Below, one piece after another: positions 32,813 to 42,117 of a stretch of 64,000 nt of DNA; position 1 is the stretch's first letter, and every line of letters starts with the position of its first letter. The notes below the pieces were generated by a model that ran no database searches, was not told the origin of the DNA, and saw only the letters and a program-made list of their open reading frames with translations. A program made the translations under genes and the position numbers. The DNA is taken from positions 372,001 to 436,000 of the forward strand of contig NZ_VJYI01000001.1 in NCBI RefSeq assembly GCF_008065375.1. The letters are read 5' to 3'. Source of the stretch: Nonomuraea sp. SYSU D8015. Its GTDB lineage: Bacteria > Actinomycetota > Actinomycetes > Streptosporangiales > Streptosporangiaceae.

Positions 32813-34906
32813 CTAGGCGGTGTTCCTGAACGTGTCCAGGAACACCTTGCGCGTGTCCGCCTCGTCGTCCCACTTGAGTTCGGGCATGTCGAAGGTGATC
32901 TTGAACGCGGTGGCGTCGTCGATCGTGACGTACCTGGTCAGCGCGTGCATGGGGACGCCGTTGGCGGTGGTGTAGGTGTACTCCCAGTCGGCCGCCTTCC
33001 AGCCGCGGAAGTCCACCGCCTGCAGCTGCACCTGGATGTAGCTCTCCATGCCGCCCTCGGCCTCCAGCCGGCCGAGCGCGGACAGCCCGCCGTCGTTCTG
33101 CGGCGTCACATCCTCGACGAGGATCCGCATGCCGGAGTCCTTCGGCCCGCTGAACGTGGCCACGCCGCCCGAGGCGCCCAGCTTCCAGCCGTCGGGCACG
33201 GCGGCGGAGAAGCCGGCCGGAGTGTGCTCCGTGTAGCCGTCGGGCGCCGTGGAGGCGGGCACGGCCTGCCGCGTCGCGGGGGCCGACGTGGCGGTCTGCA
33301 CGACCGGGGCCGTCTCCGGCGAGCCGCCGGACAGGATGATCATCACGGCGCCGACGACGACGGCCACACCCAGCAGCGCGCTGACGATCGTGAGCGGCGT
33401 GGGCCGCCCGTCGCGCATCCAGGGGCCGTCGTCCTCCTCCGTCCTGCGCCGGCTCTTGCCCGTGCGCGGCGTCGCGCTGGGCAGCGTGGCCAGGCGGTTG
33501 TGGCCGGTTTCCTGCGCCAGGCCGCGCGACTGCTCGCGCAGGTCGTCGGGGGAGGCCAGCGGCCACGGGGCCGACGTGGCGGCGGACGAGCGGCTGTCGG
33601 TGGTCAGCGGCAGGATCGGCGCCGGGCGCGGCAGCGAGGGGTCGTCCAGGTCGTCGTCGAGATCCCGGCCCGGAACCCGGGGCACCCCAGGAGGCGCCGG
33701 GTGCGGGCCTGACGGGCTGGCGAGCGACGGGCCGCCGAACGCGGGCGGCCGCGGCAGCTGGTCGGTCCGGTGGCTGCCGGACGGGGTGGACAACCCGTCG
33801 TACGGCATCGAGTGACCGCCCGACGGGCTGGTCATCGGGTCGTACGGCACGCGCACCGGCCCCGAGGGCGTCTCCACGATCCGTGACGGCATCGGCCCCG
33901 ACGGCGTGTCCAGCGGTGGGAGCAGCCCGGCGGGCGCCGGGTCGGCCGGGCTGGGCAGCGCCTCGGGCTTGCGCGGCCGCGGCGAGCCGTGCGCGCGCAG
34001 CACCGTCTCCAGCATCTCGATGACCTGCGCGGCGGTGAGCCGCTCCGCGGCGTTCTTGCGCAGCAGGCCCTCGATCACCGGCGTCAGCGAGCCGGCCCGC
34101 TGCGGCGTGATCGGGTCCTGGGTGAGCACCGAGCCGAGCACCGCGACCGGGTCGGGCCCCTCGTACGGCGGCCGCCCCTCGACGGCGGCGTACAGCGTCG
34201 CACCGAACGACCACAGGTCGGCCGCCTGGGTGATCGGCTGTCCGGACAGCCGCTCCGGCGGGATGTACGCCGGCGACCCCATGAGCAGCCCGGTCTGCGT
34301 GATGTTGACGTCGCCCTCGATGGCCGCGATGCCGAAGTCGGTCAGCACCACCCGGTCCTGGGTCAGCAGCACGTTGCCGGGCTTGATGTCGCGGTGCAGG
34401 ATGCCGGCGGCGTGGGCGTGCATGAGGGCGTCGAGCACGCGGATGCCGATCTCGGCGGCCTGGATCACGGGGAGCGGCCCGCTCTGGCGTACGGCCTGCT
34501 CCAGCGACCACGCGCGGACCAGCTCCATCACGATCCAGGGGCGGCCGTCCTCCTCGACCACGTCGTGGACGGTCACGATGCCGGGATGCTGGAGGCGCGC
34601 GGCCGACCTGGCCTCGCGCAGCATGCGCCGGTGCGCCACCTGCTTGCCCGCGTGGTCGAGCCCGTAGGGAAGGATCAGCTCCTTGACCGCCACGTCGCGG
34701 TCGAGGAGGACGTCGTGGGCGTGCCACACCATGCCCATCCCGCCCCTGCCGACCGGAGACATGAGCCGGTAACGCCTGCCTACGAGGCGGCCCTGGCCTT
34801 GCGGAGTCCCGCTCGGGGCGCCTCCCTCCGGGCCCGGCCCGCTGAGCAAGCGGTCGGCTGCCATCTTCCCGCCCCCATCTCCCTCATCCGTCACGTGCGT
34901 TGTCAC
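32813..34906 (-). CDS. Membrane Ser/Thr protein kinase with Pro/Ser-rich linker
   Basis: The 697-residue kinase starts with a glycine loop VGRGGMGMVWHA and K in DVAVKEL. It has HRDIKPGN with D173, DFG and a SPAYIPPE activation segment. A long proline/serine linker carries repeated TPSG units (five visible). A transmembrane helix spans about 504-526. An extracytoplasmic sensor tail of about 170 residues ends VFLDTFRNTA. No PASTA repeats are seen. An ATG at MAADRLL, 14 codons on, is an alternative start. The regulator's signal is unknown. Confidence 0.93.
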   Translation of the reverse strand: MTTHVTDEGDGGGKMAADRLLSGPGPEGGAPSGTPQGQGRLVGRRYRLMSPVGRGGMGMVWHAHDVLLDRDVAVKELILPYGLDHAGKQVAHRRMLREARSAARLQHPGIVTVHDVVEEDGRPWIVMELVRAWSLEQAVRQSGPLPVIQAAEIGIRVLDALMHAHAAGILHRDIKPGNVLLTQDRVVLTDFGIAAIEGDVNITQTGLLMGSPAYIPPERLSGQPITQAADLWSFGATLYAAVEGRPPYEGPDPVAVLGSVLTQDPITPQRAGSLTPVIEGLLRKNAAERLTAAQVIEMLETVLRAHGSPRPRKPEALPSPADPAPAGLLPPLDTPSGPMPSRIVETPSGPVRVPYDPMTSPSGGHSMPYDGLSTPSGSHRTDQLPRPPAFGGPSLASPSGPHPAPPGVPRVPGRDLDDDLDDPSLPRPAPILPLTTDSRSSAATSAPWPLASPDDLREQSRGLAQETGHNRLATLPSATPRTGKSRRRTEEDDGPWMRDGRPTPLTIVSALLGVAVVVGAVMIILSGGSPETAPVVQTATSAPATRQAVPASTAPDGYTEHTPAGFSAAVPDGWKLGASGGVATFSGPKDSGMRILVEDVTPQNDGGLSALGRLEAEGGMESYIQVQLQAVDFRGWKAADWEYTYTTANGVPMHALTRYVTIDDATAFKITFDMPELKWDDEADTRKVFLDTFRNTA

Positions 34907-35008
34907 GCTACTTGCAGATTATGAGGTTCGTTACGATATCGGCGGGGAATGCGTAATGGAAGCTGACGTCCGCTTTACTGCGGTCCTGACGTGCGGATAT
35001 GCGGCCAT

Positions 35009-36394
35009 TCAAAATGGATCACTTACGGCCTCGGCCAACGCCAGCAACGCGCTGGTGAAAGCCTCGGCAGGGGGTTTGACCAGGCCCGCGCCCACCTGCC
35101 CCGTTCCCGCGATGCGCCCGGCGATGCCGGTGTTGACCACGGGCAGCAGGCCCGTCCTGGCCACGAGGGTGACGTCGATGCCGACCGGCGTGCCGCGGAA
35201 ACCCAGGCCGGGAATCTGGTAGGCGGGGTGCTCGGCGAGCGTGATCTCGTACATCGAGCGGGTGGCCCTGACGGCGTCGGCCACCTCGCCGCCCACGAAC
35301 CGCACGATCGCCGGGGACGCCGCCATCGCGAAGCCGCCGAGGCCGGACGTCTCGGTGATCGTGGAGTCGCCGATGTCGGGGTTGGCGTCCTCGGGCCCGT
35401 ACGTGCCCAGATAGAGCCCGTCGGGCACCCCGGCGGGCCCGGTGAACCAGCGCCCGCCGAGCCCCGACACCTGGACGCCGAAGTCGGTGCCGTTCCTGGC
35501 CATGGCCACGACCATGGTCGAGCCGGGGATGCCGCGGGCGGCATCCGTGCTGACCTTGGCCGCGGCCATGCCGGCGTTGAGGAAGAAGTGGTCGTTGCCG
35601 TTGATGAAGCGCAGCACCTGCGCGGCCTCGCCGGGGGCGGCCTCGACCACGGCCGGGGCCAGCTCGCGCAGCAGCAGCGAGGTGGCCGCCCGGTTGCGGT
35701 TGTGCAGCTCGTCGCCCATCTGCAGGGCCTGTGCGATGAGCGAGCGCAGGTCGATCGGGCCGGTCCGCTCCAGCGCCGCGGCCAGCGCGGGGCCGAGCAC
35801 CGCGGCCATCCAGCGCAGCCGCTCCAGCACCTCCGGCCCGTACGCGCCGTACCTGAGGACCTTGCCCAGGCCCTCGTTGAGCGAGCAGTAGGCGGTGCCG
35901 CCGTGCTCCTCGTCGCGTACCTCGAACAGCCACATGGACGGGCTCACCACGCCTGCCATGGGCCCCACCGCGGCGTGCTCGTGGCACGGCCGCAGCGCGA
36001 CCTCGCCCGCCGCGAGCCGCGCCGCCGCGTCGTGCTCGTCGGCGGCCAGGCCCTCCAGCAGCATCGCGCCGATCAGCGCGCCGCGCATCGGGCCGGACGC
36101 GCGCTCCCACGTGATCGGAGGGCCCGCGTGCAGGAACGTTCCCCGCGGCAGCACCTCCGCCGCCCGGCGCACGCCCACCAGGTGCGGCCGTGCGGAGGTC
36201 AGCCGGTCTGCGGCCAGCTCGTTGGCGGCCTGCCTGCGCGGATCACCCAGCACCTTGACCAGCGCCTCCGCGGTGCCCGGCAGGGGCGGGCGCCAGTCCA
36301 CCGGGGTCGTGGGGACGGCCTGCGCCGCCAGCGCCTCGTCGAGCAGGCCCGCGCCCACCGTGATCACGCGGGACGGGGTGGAGAGCGGGCTCAT
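35009..36394 (-). CDS. allG: DUF1116 protein, AllG/YlbE-like
   Basis: The 461-residue DUF1116 protein corresponds to E. coli YlbE, named AllG as part of the oxamate (oxalurate) carbamoyltransferase complex AllFGH, from memory of recent work. Features: HEHAAVGPMAGVVSPSMWLFEV, EGLGKVLRYGAYGPEVLERLRWM, NGNDHFFLNAGMAAAKV, GSTMVVAMARNGTDFG and ETSGLGGFAMAASPAIVRFVGG. Its ATG overlaps the FdrA stop (ATGA). With allF and allH it would convert oxalurate plus phosphate to oxamate and carbamoyl phosphate in ureide breakdown. The function in this organism is inferred. Confidence 0.85.
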   Translation of the reverse strand: MSPLSTPSRVITVGAGLLDEALAAQAVPTTPVDWRPPLPGTAEALVKVLGDPRRQAANELAADRLTSARPHLVGVRRAAEVLPRGTFLHAGPPITWERASGPMRGALIGAMLLEGLAADEHDAAARLAAGEVALRPCHEHAAVGPMAGVVSPSMWLFEVRDEEHGGTAYCSLNEGLGKVLRYGAYGPEVLERLRWMAAVLGPALAAALERTGPIDLRSLIAQALQMGDELHNRNRAATSLLLRELAPAVVEAAPGEAAQVLRFINGNDHFFLNAGMAAAKVSTDAARGIPGSTMVVAMARNGTDFGVQVSGLGGRWFTGPAGVPDGLYLGTYGPEDANPDIGDSTITETSGLGGFAMAASPAIVRFVGGEVADAVRATRSMYEITLAEHPAYQIPGLGFRGTPVGIDVTLVARTGLLPVVNTGIAGRIAGTGQVGAGLVKPPAEAFTSALLALAEAVSDPF

Positions 36395-37749
36395 ACGAGG
36401 CTCCTGGCGTGCCGGGCCGCCTGGGCGTTGGACAGGAACACGGCCGCGCCCGCGTCGCGGAAGGCGGCGGCCTGGCGCTGCAGGTCCTGTGGGTCGCCCC
36501 GGGTGCCGACGAGCGCGACGACGACGGCCGCCGAGGTGCGGGCGACGGCGGGGGCCAGCGCCGCGGCGGGGTCGGGGTCGGCGCCGTGGCCGAGGACGAC
36601 GTCCAGGAGCACCACGTCCGTCTCGCCGGTCCGGGCCAGCGCCTCCAGGCGCAGCGTCGGGTCGATCATCGGGTGCGCCCGGCCCCTGGTGTACGCGTCG
36701 TCGCCGTAGTCCACGATGTCGCCCTGGCCGGCGACCGCCGCGGCCTCCAGGCTGAGCGTCCCTCCGGAATAGATGCCTTTGAGCGTCTTGCGCGGGGTCT
36801 GCGGGGCGGCCACCCAGGACGGCCACTCGGGGACGGGCCTGCCGAGGGTGCGCAGCGCCTGCTCGGTGGCCTTCGTCAGATTGGCGCCACCTGATGCGCC
36901 CGAGTCCGGCGCGGGAAGCAGCGCGGGCACCACCGGCGTGCGCAGCCCGGCCACGGCCTCCTCCACGGCCCGCGCCACCTCGGGGGCGGGCGGCTTCGAG
37001 ACGAGCACGATCAGCTCGGTCGCCGGGTCCTCGTCGAGCATGCGCAGCGCGCGCAGCGTCGACAGGCCGCCGACTTCGGCCGACAGGTCCCTGCCGCCCA
37101 CGCCCAGGATGTGGCTGACGCCCGTGCCCGCCCAGTCGAGCAGCGACGTCACCTGCTGCGCACCCGTGCCCGACGCGGCGACCACGCCGACGGGGCCGGG
37201 GGCGAGCACGTTCGCGAAGCCGAGGCCCACGCCGCCGATCGAGGCGGTGCCGCAGTCCGGGCCCATCACCAGGACGTCCCGCTCCTCCGCCAGCTCCTTC
37301 AGCCGCCGTTCCAGCTCGACGGGGACGCCGTCGCTGAAGACCATGACGGGCAGCCCGGCCATGACGGCGTCGTACGCCTCGCAGAAGGCGTGCTCGCCCG
37401 GCACCGACACCAGCACCAGGCCGGCCGGCTCCCCGGCGGCCGCCGACCACGTGGTCAGTGGCGGCTGCTCGGCCGCCGCGCCCGGCCGCTGCAGTGTGGT
37501 GAGCTGCCGGTCGGCCTCCGCGACCGCGGCCTCCGGGTCGTCGGCCCTGACGGCGATCAGCAGGTCGCCGGGGCAGGCCTCGGGCACGGTGAAGCCGAGG
37601 TCCCTGATGACGGAGACGTTGAGCTCGGTCGCCATCGCGACCATGGCCGCCGCGACGCCCGGCGTTCCCGACAGCGCCCGGCTGACCCGCATGAGCTGGA
37701 CCGAGTCGTAGTAGGCCCCCTTGCGGACCAGCACCGCCTCGGCGCTCAC
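36391..37749 (-). CDS. fdrA: FdrA/AllF-like acyl-CoA synthetase-fold protein
   Basis: The 452-residue protein has a succinyl-CoA synthetase alpha-like (CoA-binding plus ligase) architecture: KGAYYDSVQLMRVSRALSGTPGV, LVMGPDCGTASIGGVGLGFAN, GVVAASGTGAQQVTSLLDWAGTGVSHILGVGGRDLS, and a second half with LKGIYSGGTLSLEAA and VVVALVGTRGDPQDLQRQ. This is FdrA, the AllF subunit of oxalurate carbamoyltransferase. It starts at a GTG overlapping the allH stop (GTGA). The longer frame upstream belongs to antisense-like sequence and is rejected. Confidence 0.88.
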   Translation of the reverse strand: MSAEAVLVRKGAYYDSVQLMRVSRALSGTPGVAAAMVAMATELNVSVIRDLGFTVPEACPGDLLIAVRADDPEAAVAEADRQLTTLQRPGAAAEQPPLTTWSAAAGEPAGLVLVSVPGEHAFCEAYDAVMAGLPVMVFSDGVPVELERRLKELAEERDVLVMGPDCGTASIGGVGLGFANVLAPGPVGVVAASGTGAQQVTSLLDWAGTGVSHILGVGGRDLSAEVGGLSTLRALRMLDEDPATELIVLVSKPPAPEVARAVEEAVAGLRTPVVPALLPAPDSGASGGANLTKATEQALRTLGRPVPEWPSWVAAPQTPRKTLKGIYSGGTLSLEAAAVAGQGDIVDYGDDAYTRGRAHPMIDPTLRLEALARTGETDVVLLDVVLGHGADPDPAAALAPAVARTSAAVVVALVGTRGDPQDLQRQAAAFRDAGAAVFLSNAQAARHARSLV

Positions 37750-38606
37750 CGCTGCCCGCCCAGGGCCAGGACGGCGCCGACGCCGATGGCGACGCCCTGC
37801 GCGAGGTCGGCGCCCGAGGTGTGGCCGAGGCGGCGCAGGCGGCGCAGTGCCGGTTCGAGCGCCTGGCCGCCCGCGATGCCGCGCAGCACCGCGAGCAGCT
37901 CGGGGCTCGCCTCGCCTCGGGCCGCGCAGTGCAGGAGCGTGGCCGACAGGGGAGTGGTGCGCGTGCGCGCGTCGTACGTGACCGTCGCGGCCAGCCAGTC
38001 GGCCAGCCACACCGCCCGCTCCGCGCCCGTCGCCGTGCCCAGGTGCCGCAACGTCACCAGCAGCGCCGCCAGTACGTCGTCGCCGCTCGGCGTCAGCCCG
38101 GGCCCGAGCCCGACGAGCTGCTCGGCCGCCGACACGGCCCCCAGCAGCCACCCCTTCGCGCAGGCGGCCGCGAGCGAGGCGACCGCGCCGTTGCCGGCCA
38201 GACCGGGGGCGGGATCCGATGGCCGGGTCAGGATCGCGGCGGCCCCCGCCAGCCGCGCCCGGTCGATCGGCCCCAGCGGCGGAGCGGGATCCCACCAGCG
38301 GCGCACGCGCAGGCTCAGCGGGCCCAGATCGACCGCGCGGTCGCCGACGTACGCGTCGTCACCGACGGTGACGTGCGGCAGGGGGCCCGCCAGCAGCACC
38401 GAGTTGGGCAGCCTGGTGGCCTCGCCGGTGATGACGGCGATCACCGAGGGCTCCGTCTCGGTCCTGACCTCCAGATACACGCCCGCGGGGAACACGGCGA
38501 GCACGCGGGCGGGGCGGCGCGGCGACTCCAGGACGGACCGTACCGCCGTGCTGGCCGCGCCCGTGACATGGACGCGGGTACGCCGCGCGTGAGTACTGAC
38601 CGTCAC
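37746..38606 (-). CDS. allH: DUF2877 protein, AllH/YlbF-like
   Basis: The 286-residue DUF2877 protein has GLGPGLTPSGDDVLAALLVTLRHLG, the hallmark segment, and a beta-rich N-terminal half. E. coli YlbF/AllH is the third member of the AllFGH complex. It begins at a GTG four bases after GGGAGG and ends overlapping the FdrA start. It is first in the operon, divergent from PucR, which is typical for ureide genes. The catalytic role within the complex is not known to me. Confidence 0.82.
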   Translation of the reverse strand: MTVSTHARRTRVHVTGAASTAVRSVLESPRRPARVLAVFPAGVYLEVRTETEPSVIAVITGEATRLPNSVLLAGPLPHVTVGDDAYVGDRAVDLGPLSLRVRRWWDPAPPLGPIDRARLAGAAAILTRPSDPAPGLAGNGAVASLAAACAKGWLLGAVSAAEQLVGLGPGLTPSGDDVLAALLVTLRHLGTATGAERAVWLADWLAATVTYDARTRTTPLSATLLHCAARGEASPELLAVLRGIAGGQALEPALRRLRRLGHTSGADLAQGVAIGVGAVLALGGQR

Positions 38607-38655
38607 CGGACCTCCCAACCGACCCTGGACCTGACCGTAGACGGGGGCGGGAACC

Positions 38656-38698
38656 CTCCGTACGGAGAAATTTGCCAACAGTCAGCGGGAAGGTTGGC
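38656..38698. promoter_or_regulatory. Palindromes in allH-pucR divergent promoter
   Basis: CTCCGTACGGAG (38656-38667) is a perfect palindrome. GCCAAC (38674-38679) faces GTTGGC (38693-38698) across 13 bases. Either could be the PucR operator. The gap is 130 bp. Confidence 0.45.
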
Positions 38699-38736
38699 TC
38701 TTCCTGACAGACCGCTTCCCGGGTCACAATTTCCTC

Positions 38737-40350
38737 ATGGAGCCCCCCGTCCGTCTGGCCAGCACCGGAACGATCATTCACGGTGTGTCCGTGGAAGAGG
38801 TCCTGGGTGTGTCCACCCTGGCGGAGGCCAGGCTCATCGCGGGCGAGAGCGGGCTCGGCCGCATCGTCCAGCGGCTCAACGTCATGGAGGTCCCCGACAT
38901 CCTGGCCTGGGTCAAACCCCACGAGCTGCTGCTCACCACCGGCTATCCGCTCCGCAACACGCCGCAGTCGCTCGGCCGGCTCGTGGCCGACCTGGACGAG
39001 CGCGGGCTCGCCGCCCTGGCGATCAAGCTCGGCCGGTACGTCGACGAGCTGCCCGACGAGATGGTGGAGCAGGCCGACCGGCTCGGCTTCCCGCTCATCC
39101 TGCTGCCGAACGACGTCGGCTTCGACGACATCCTCAACCAGGTGCTGACCGACATCCTCAACCGTCAGGCCGCCGTGCTGGCCCGCGCCGAGGAGGCGCA
39201 CCGGGCGCTGGTGCAGGTGGTGCTGGCCGGCGGCGGGCTGGGTGAGGTCGCCGCCGAGGTGGCGCAGCTGCTCGACGTGTCGGTCGCGGCCGTCGACGGC
39301 GCCGGGCACGTGCTGGCCAGCGCCGGGCCGCCGGACCACGTCGCCGTGCTGCGCGAGTCGATCTCCCGCGAGGGCCCGCCGGCCGCCGCGGGCCGCGGGC
39401 CGTCGGCCGCGCGGGGCCGGGAGTTCGCCTCGGTGCCGGTGCTGGCAGGTGGGCACCACCACGGCAGGATCGTCGCCTACAGCGCGTCGGGGGCGATCAG
39501 GGACAGCGACGTCGGCATCCTCGAGCGCGCCGCCACCGTGGCCGCGCTCGTCGTCACCCGGCAGGAGGCGGTCAACGCCGTCGAGAGCAAATACCGCGCC
39601 GACTTCCTGCGCGACGTGCTCACCGGCAGAGCCGGCACGGCCGAGCGGATCACGGCCCGCGCCAGGGCGTTCGGGTGGGACCTGGCCCGGCCGGTGACCG
39701 TGCTGGTGGCCGAGCTCGACCCCGACGGCGACGAGCGCAGCGCCCAGGACCGCCTCGTGGCGTGCTGGACGGCCGCGATCAGGCGGCACGACCCGCGCGG
39801 AGCGGTGGCCGGGTTCTCCCACGAGGTGGTGGCCGTGGTCGACGCCGCCATCGACGCCGTACGCGTGGCCAAGGACGCCGCCTCGGGGTTCGCCGACGTG
39901 CCGCCCGCCACGTTCTCGACCGGCACGTCCCGGCCGAGCCCGGGGGCGGACACTCTGCCGGAGGCCTATTCGCAGGCGCTGAAGGCGGCCAGGGTCGGAC
40001 GCCAGCTGCACGGCCCCGGCGCGGTCGCCCACTTCGACCAACTGGGCGTCTACCGGCTGCTGTCGCTGGTCAACGACACCGACGAGCTGCACGCCTTCGT
40101 CCGCGAGACGCTCGGGCCGCTGGCCTCCGACGACGACGCCGAGAACGCCGACCTCCGGCGCACCCTGCAGGTGCTCCTGGAGACGAACCTCAACGTGGCC
40201 GAGACCGCCAGGCGGCTGCACTTCCACTACAACACCCTGCGGTACCGGATCGGAAAGCTGGAGCGCCTGCTCGGCAACTTCACCGACGACCCGCACCTGC
40301 GGCTCAACCTGACCCTGGCCCTGCACGTGCTGCGGATGCGGGGCATCTAG
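38737..40350 (+). CDS. pucR: PucR-family transcriptional regulator
   Basis: The 537-residue protein has an N-terminal PucR sensor domain (GVSVEEVLGVSTLAEARLIAGESGLGRIVQRLNVMEVPDILAWVKPHELLLTTGYPL), a central GGDEF-like/CdaR region and a C-terminal HTH_30 (LNVAETARRLHFHYNTLRYRIGKLERLLG). PucR proteins activate purine degradation genes in response to purine intermediates such as allantoate. The divergent allHFG genes and the downstream permease and hydroxylase genes are the likely targets. Confidence 0.93.
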   Translation: MEPPVRLASTGTIIHGVSVEEVLGVSTLAEARLIAGESGLGRIVQRLNVMEVPDILAWVKPHELLLTTGYPLRNTPQSLGRLVADLDERGLAALAIKLGRYVDELPDEMVEQADRLGFPLILLPNDVGFDDILNQVLTDILNRQAAVLARAEEAHRALVQVVLAGGGLGEVAAEVAQLLDVSVAAVDGAGHVLASAGPPDHVAVLRESISREGPPAAAGRGPSAARGREFASVPVLAGGHHHGRIVAYSASGAIRDSDVGILERAATVAALVVTRQEAVNAVESKYRADFLRDVLTGRAGTAERITARARAFGWDLARPVTVLVAELDPDGDERSAQDRLVACWTAAIRRHDPRGAVAGFSHEVVAVVDAAIDAVRVAKDAASGFADVPPATFSTGTSRPSPGADTLPEAYSQALKAARVGRQLHGPGAVAHFDQLGVYRLLSLVNDTDELHAFVRETLGPLASDDDAENADLRRTLQVLLETNLNVAETARRLHFHYNTLRYRIGKLERLLGNFTDDPHLRLNLTLALHVLRMRGI

Positions 40351-40361
40351 GCTGGGGCCTC

Positions 40362-40571
40362 GTGGACCTGGACTTCGAACTGCGCTCTGACTACATCCCG
40401 CTGTGCGACCTGCTGAAATACTGCGGGGTCACGGAGACGGGCGGCATGGCCAAACAACTGATCGCCGAAGGCATGGTGCTCGTGGACGGCGAGGTGGAGC
40501 TGCGCAAGACCGCCAAGATCCGCGCCGGTCAGGTGGTGAGCGGCGAGGGGTTCTCGATTCACGTCGCGTAG
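40362..40571 (+). CDS. Small S4-domain RNA-binding protein
   Basis: The 69-residue protein is almost only an S4 domain (YIPLCDLLKYCGVTETGGMAKQLIAEGMVLVDGEVELRKTAKIRAGQVV), like YbcJ/RlbA and single-domain ribosome-associated S4 proteins. It starts with GTG 11 bases after the pucR stop, so it is co-transcribed. Its link to purine metabolism may be accidental. In E. coli, ybcJ lies in a different context. Confidence 0.85.
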   Translation: MDLDFELRSDYIPLCDLLKYCGVTETGGMAKQLIAEGMVLVDGEVELRKTAKIRAGQVVSGEGFSIHVA

Positions 40572-40704
40572 AGCTCGCATGTGCGCGAGGTTTTCACTGG
40601 TAGTCGGCGCAGATTTGGCAGATCATGCCCGTGTAGGACCGTACGGGCGGGCCTAATGTGCCCGCAACGGACGGTGTCGCCGGCCCAGCACAAAAGGGGC
40701 TTTC

Positions 40705-42117
40705 ATGGCTTGGGGATGGACCAAACACGGTGACGGCAAGCACCTGACGCCCGGTGAGGTGGTCAGGCCCGACGAGCGCCTGAGCTGGCCCAGGATGGTG
40801 GGGTTCGGCGCGCAGCACGTGATCGCGATGTTCGGCGCGACTTTCGTCTTCCCCCTGGTCATGGGGCTGGACCCGAACGTCGCCGTGATGATGTCGGGCG
40901 TCGCCACGATCCTGTTCCTGCTCATTGTGAAGGGGAAGGTCCCCAGCTACCTGGGCACCAGCGCGTCCTTCGTGGGCGGCGTGTTCGCCATCAGGGCGGC
41001 CTTCGGCGGCGACACCGCGGGCGCGGACGCGATCGTGACCGGCGCCATCCTGGTCGCCGGGTTCGTGCTGGCGCTGGCCGGGCTGGCCATCCACTTCCTC
41101 GGCGTGCAGATCATCCACCGGGTCTTCCCGCCCGTCGTCACCGGCGCGGTCGTCATGCTCATCGGCTTCGGGCTGGCGTTCGTGGTGGCGGACGTCTACT
41201 GGCCGCAGGACCACTGGGTCGCGCTGATCACGATGCTGATCACGTTCCTGGTGATCGTGCTGTTCAAGGGGTTCATCGGGCGGATCGGCGTGCTGATCGG
41301 GCTCGTCGCCGGGTTCGTGCTGTCGTGGATCCTGGACCGGACGGCGGGGCCGGTCACGTCCGTGCTGCCCGGCCAGAACCTGCGGGACGCGGCGGGGAAC
41401 CCCTGCCCGGCCGAGGGCACGTACTGCGTGGCCACGGCGTTCCCGCACGACCGGGTGAACTTCGACGCCGTGGCCTCGGCACCCTGGTTCGGCATCCCGA
41501 GCTTCCACGCCCCCGACTTCCGGTTCTCGGCCGTGCTGCTGGTCCTGCCCGCGGTCATCGCGCTCATCGCCGAGAACATCGGGCACGTCAAGGCCGTGGG
41601 CGAGATGACCAAGACCGACGTCGACCCGTACGTCGGCCGCGCGGTGGTGGCCGACGGTGTCGGCACCGTGGTGACCAGCGCGGTCGGCGGCTCGCCCACC
41701 ACCACGTACGCCGAGAACATCGGCGTCATGGCCGCCACCAAGGTCTACTCCACGGCCGCCTACTACATCGCGGCCGTCATCGCGATCCTGTTCGGGCTCT
41801 GCCCGAAGTTCGGCGCGCTGGTCGCGGCCACGCCCGGCGGCGTGCTCGGCGGCGTCACCGTCATCCTGTACGGGATGATCGGTCTGCTCGGCGCGAAGAT
41901 CTGGATCGAGAACCGGGTGGACTTCGCCGATCCGGTCAACATGGTCCCGACCGGGGCGGGCATCATCCTGGCCATCGGACCCGTGAGCCACTTCATCGCC
42001 GGCGACTTCACGCTGGAGGGCATCGCGCTTGGCACCATCGTGGTGCTGGGCGGCTACCACCTGCTGCGGGCCATCGCGGGGCCGTCGCTCAAGCCGGCCA
42101 GGAGCGAGGCCGGGTGA
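40705..42117 (+). CDS. NCS2 family nucleobase permease (uracil/xanthine type)
   Basis: The 470-residue symporter has about 14 hydrophobic segments. Hallmarks: RMVGFGAQHVIAMFGATFVFPLVMGLDPNVAVMMSGVATILF, PSYLGTSASFVGGVFA, and the substrate-binding IAENIGHVKAVGEMT and SPTTTYAENIGVMAATKVYS (SPxTTxxENxGVM). Xanthine or uric acid is the best guess because of the neighbouring molybdenum hydroxylase; uracil cannot be excluded. Its TGA overlaps the GTG of the FAD subunit gene (GTGA). Confidence 0.92.
   Translation: MAWGWTKHGDGKHLTPGEVVRPDERLSWPRMVGFGAQHVIAMFGATFVFPLVMGLDPNVAVMMSGVATILFLLIVKGKVPSYLGTSASFVGGVFAIRAAFGGDTAGADAIVTGAILVAGFVLALAGLAIHFLGVQIIHRVFPPVVTGAVVMLIGFGLAFVVADVYWPQDHWVALITMLITFLVIVLFKGFIGRIGVLIGLVAGFVLSWILDRTAGPVTSVLPGQNLRDAAGNPCPAEGTYCVATAFPHDRVNFDAVASAPWFGIPSFHAPDFRFSAVLLVLPAVIALIAENIGHVKAVGEMTKTDVDPYVGRAVVADGVGTVVTSAVGGSPTTTYAENIGVMAATKVYSTAAYYIAAVIAILFGLCPKFGALVAATPGGVLGGVTVILYGMIGLLGAKIWIENRVDFADPVNMVPTGAGIILAIGPVSHFIAGDFTLEGIALGTIVVLGGYHLLRAIAGPSLKPARSEAG

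Noticed and set aside
40594..42060. Minus-strand frame opposite the NCS2 permease
   Set aside because: His/Asp/Arg-rich shadow; the permease is strongly supported.
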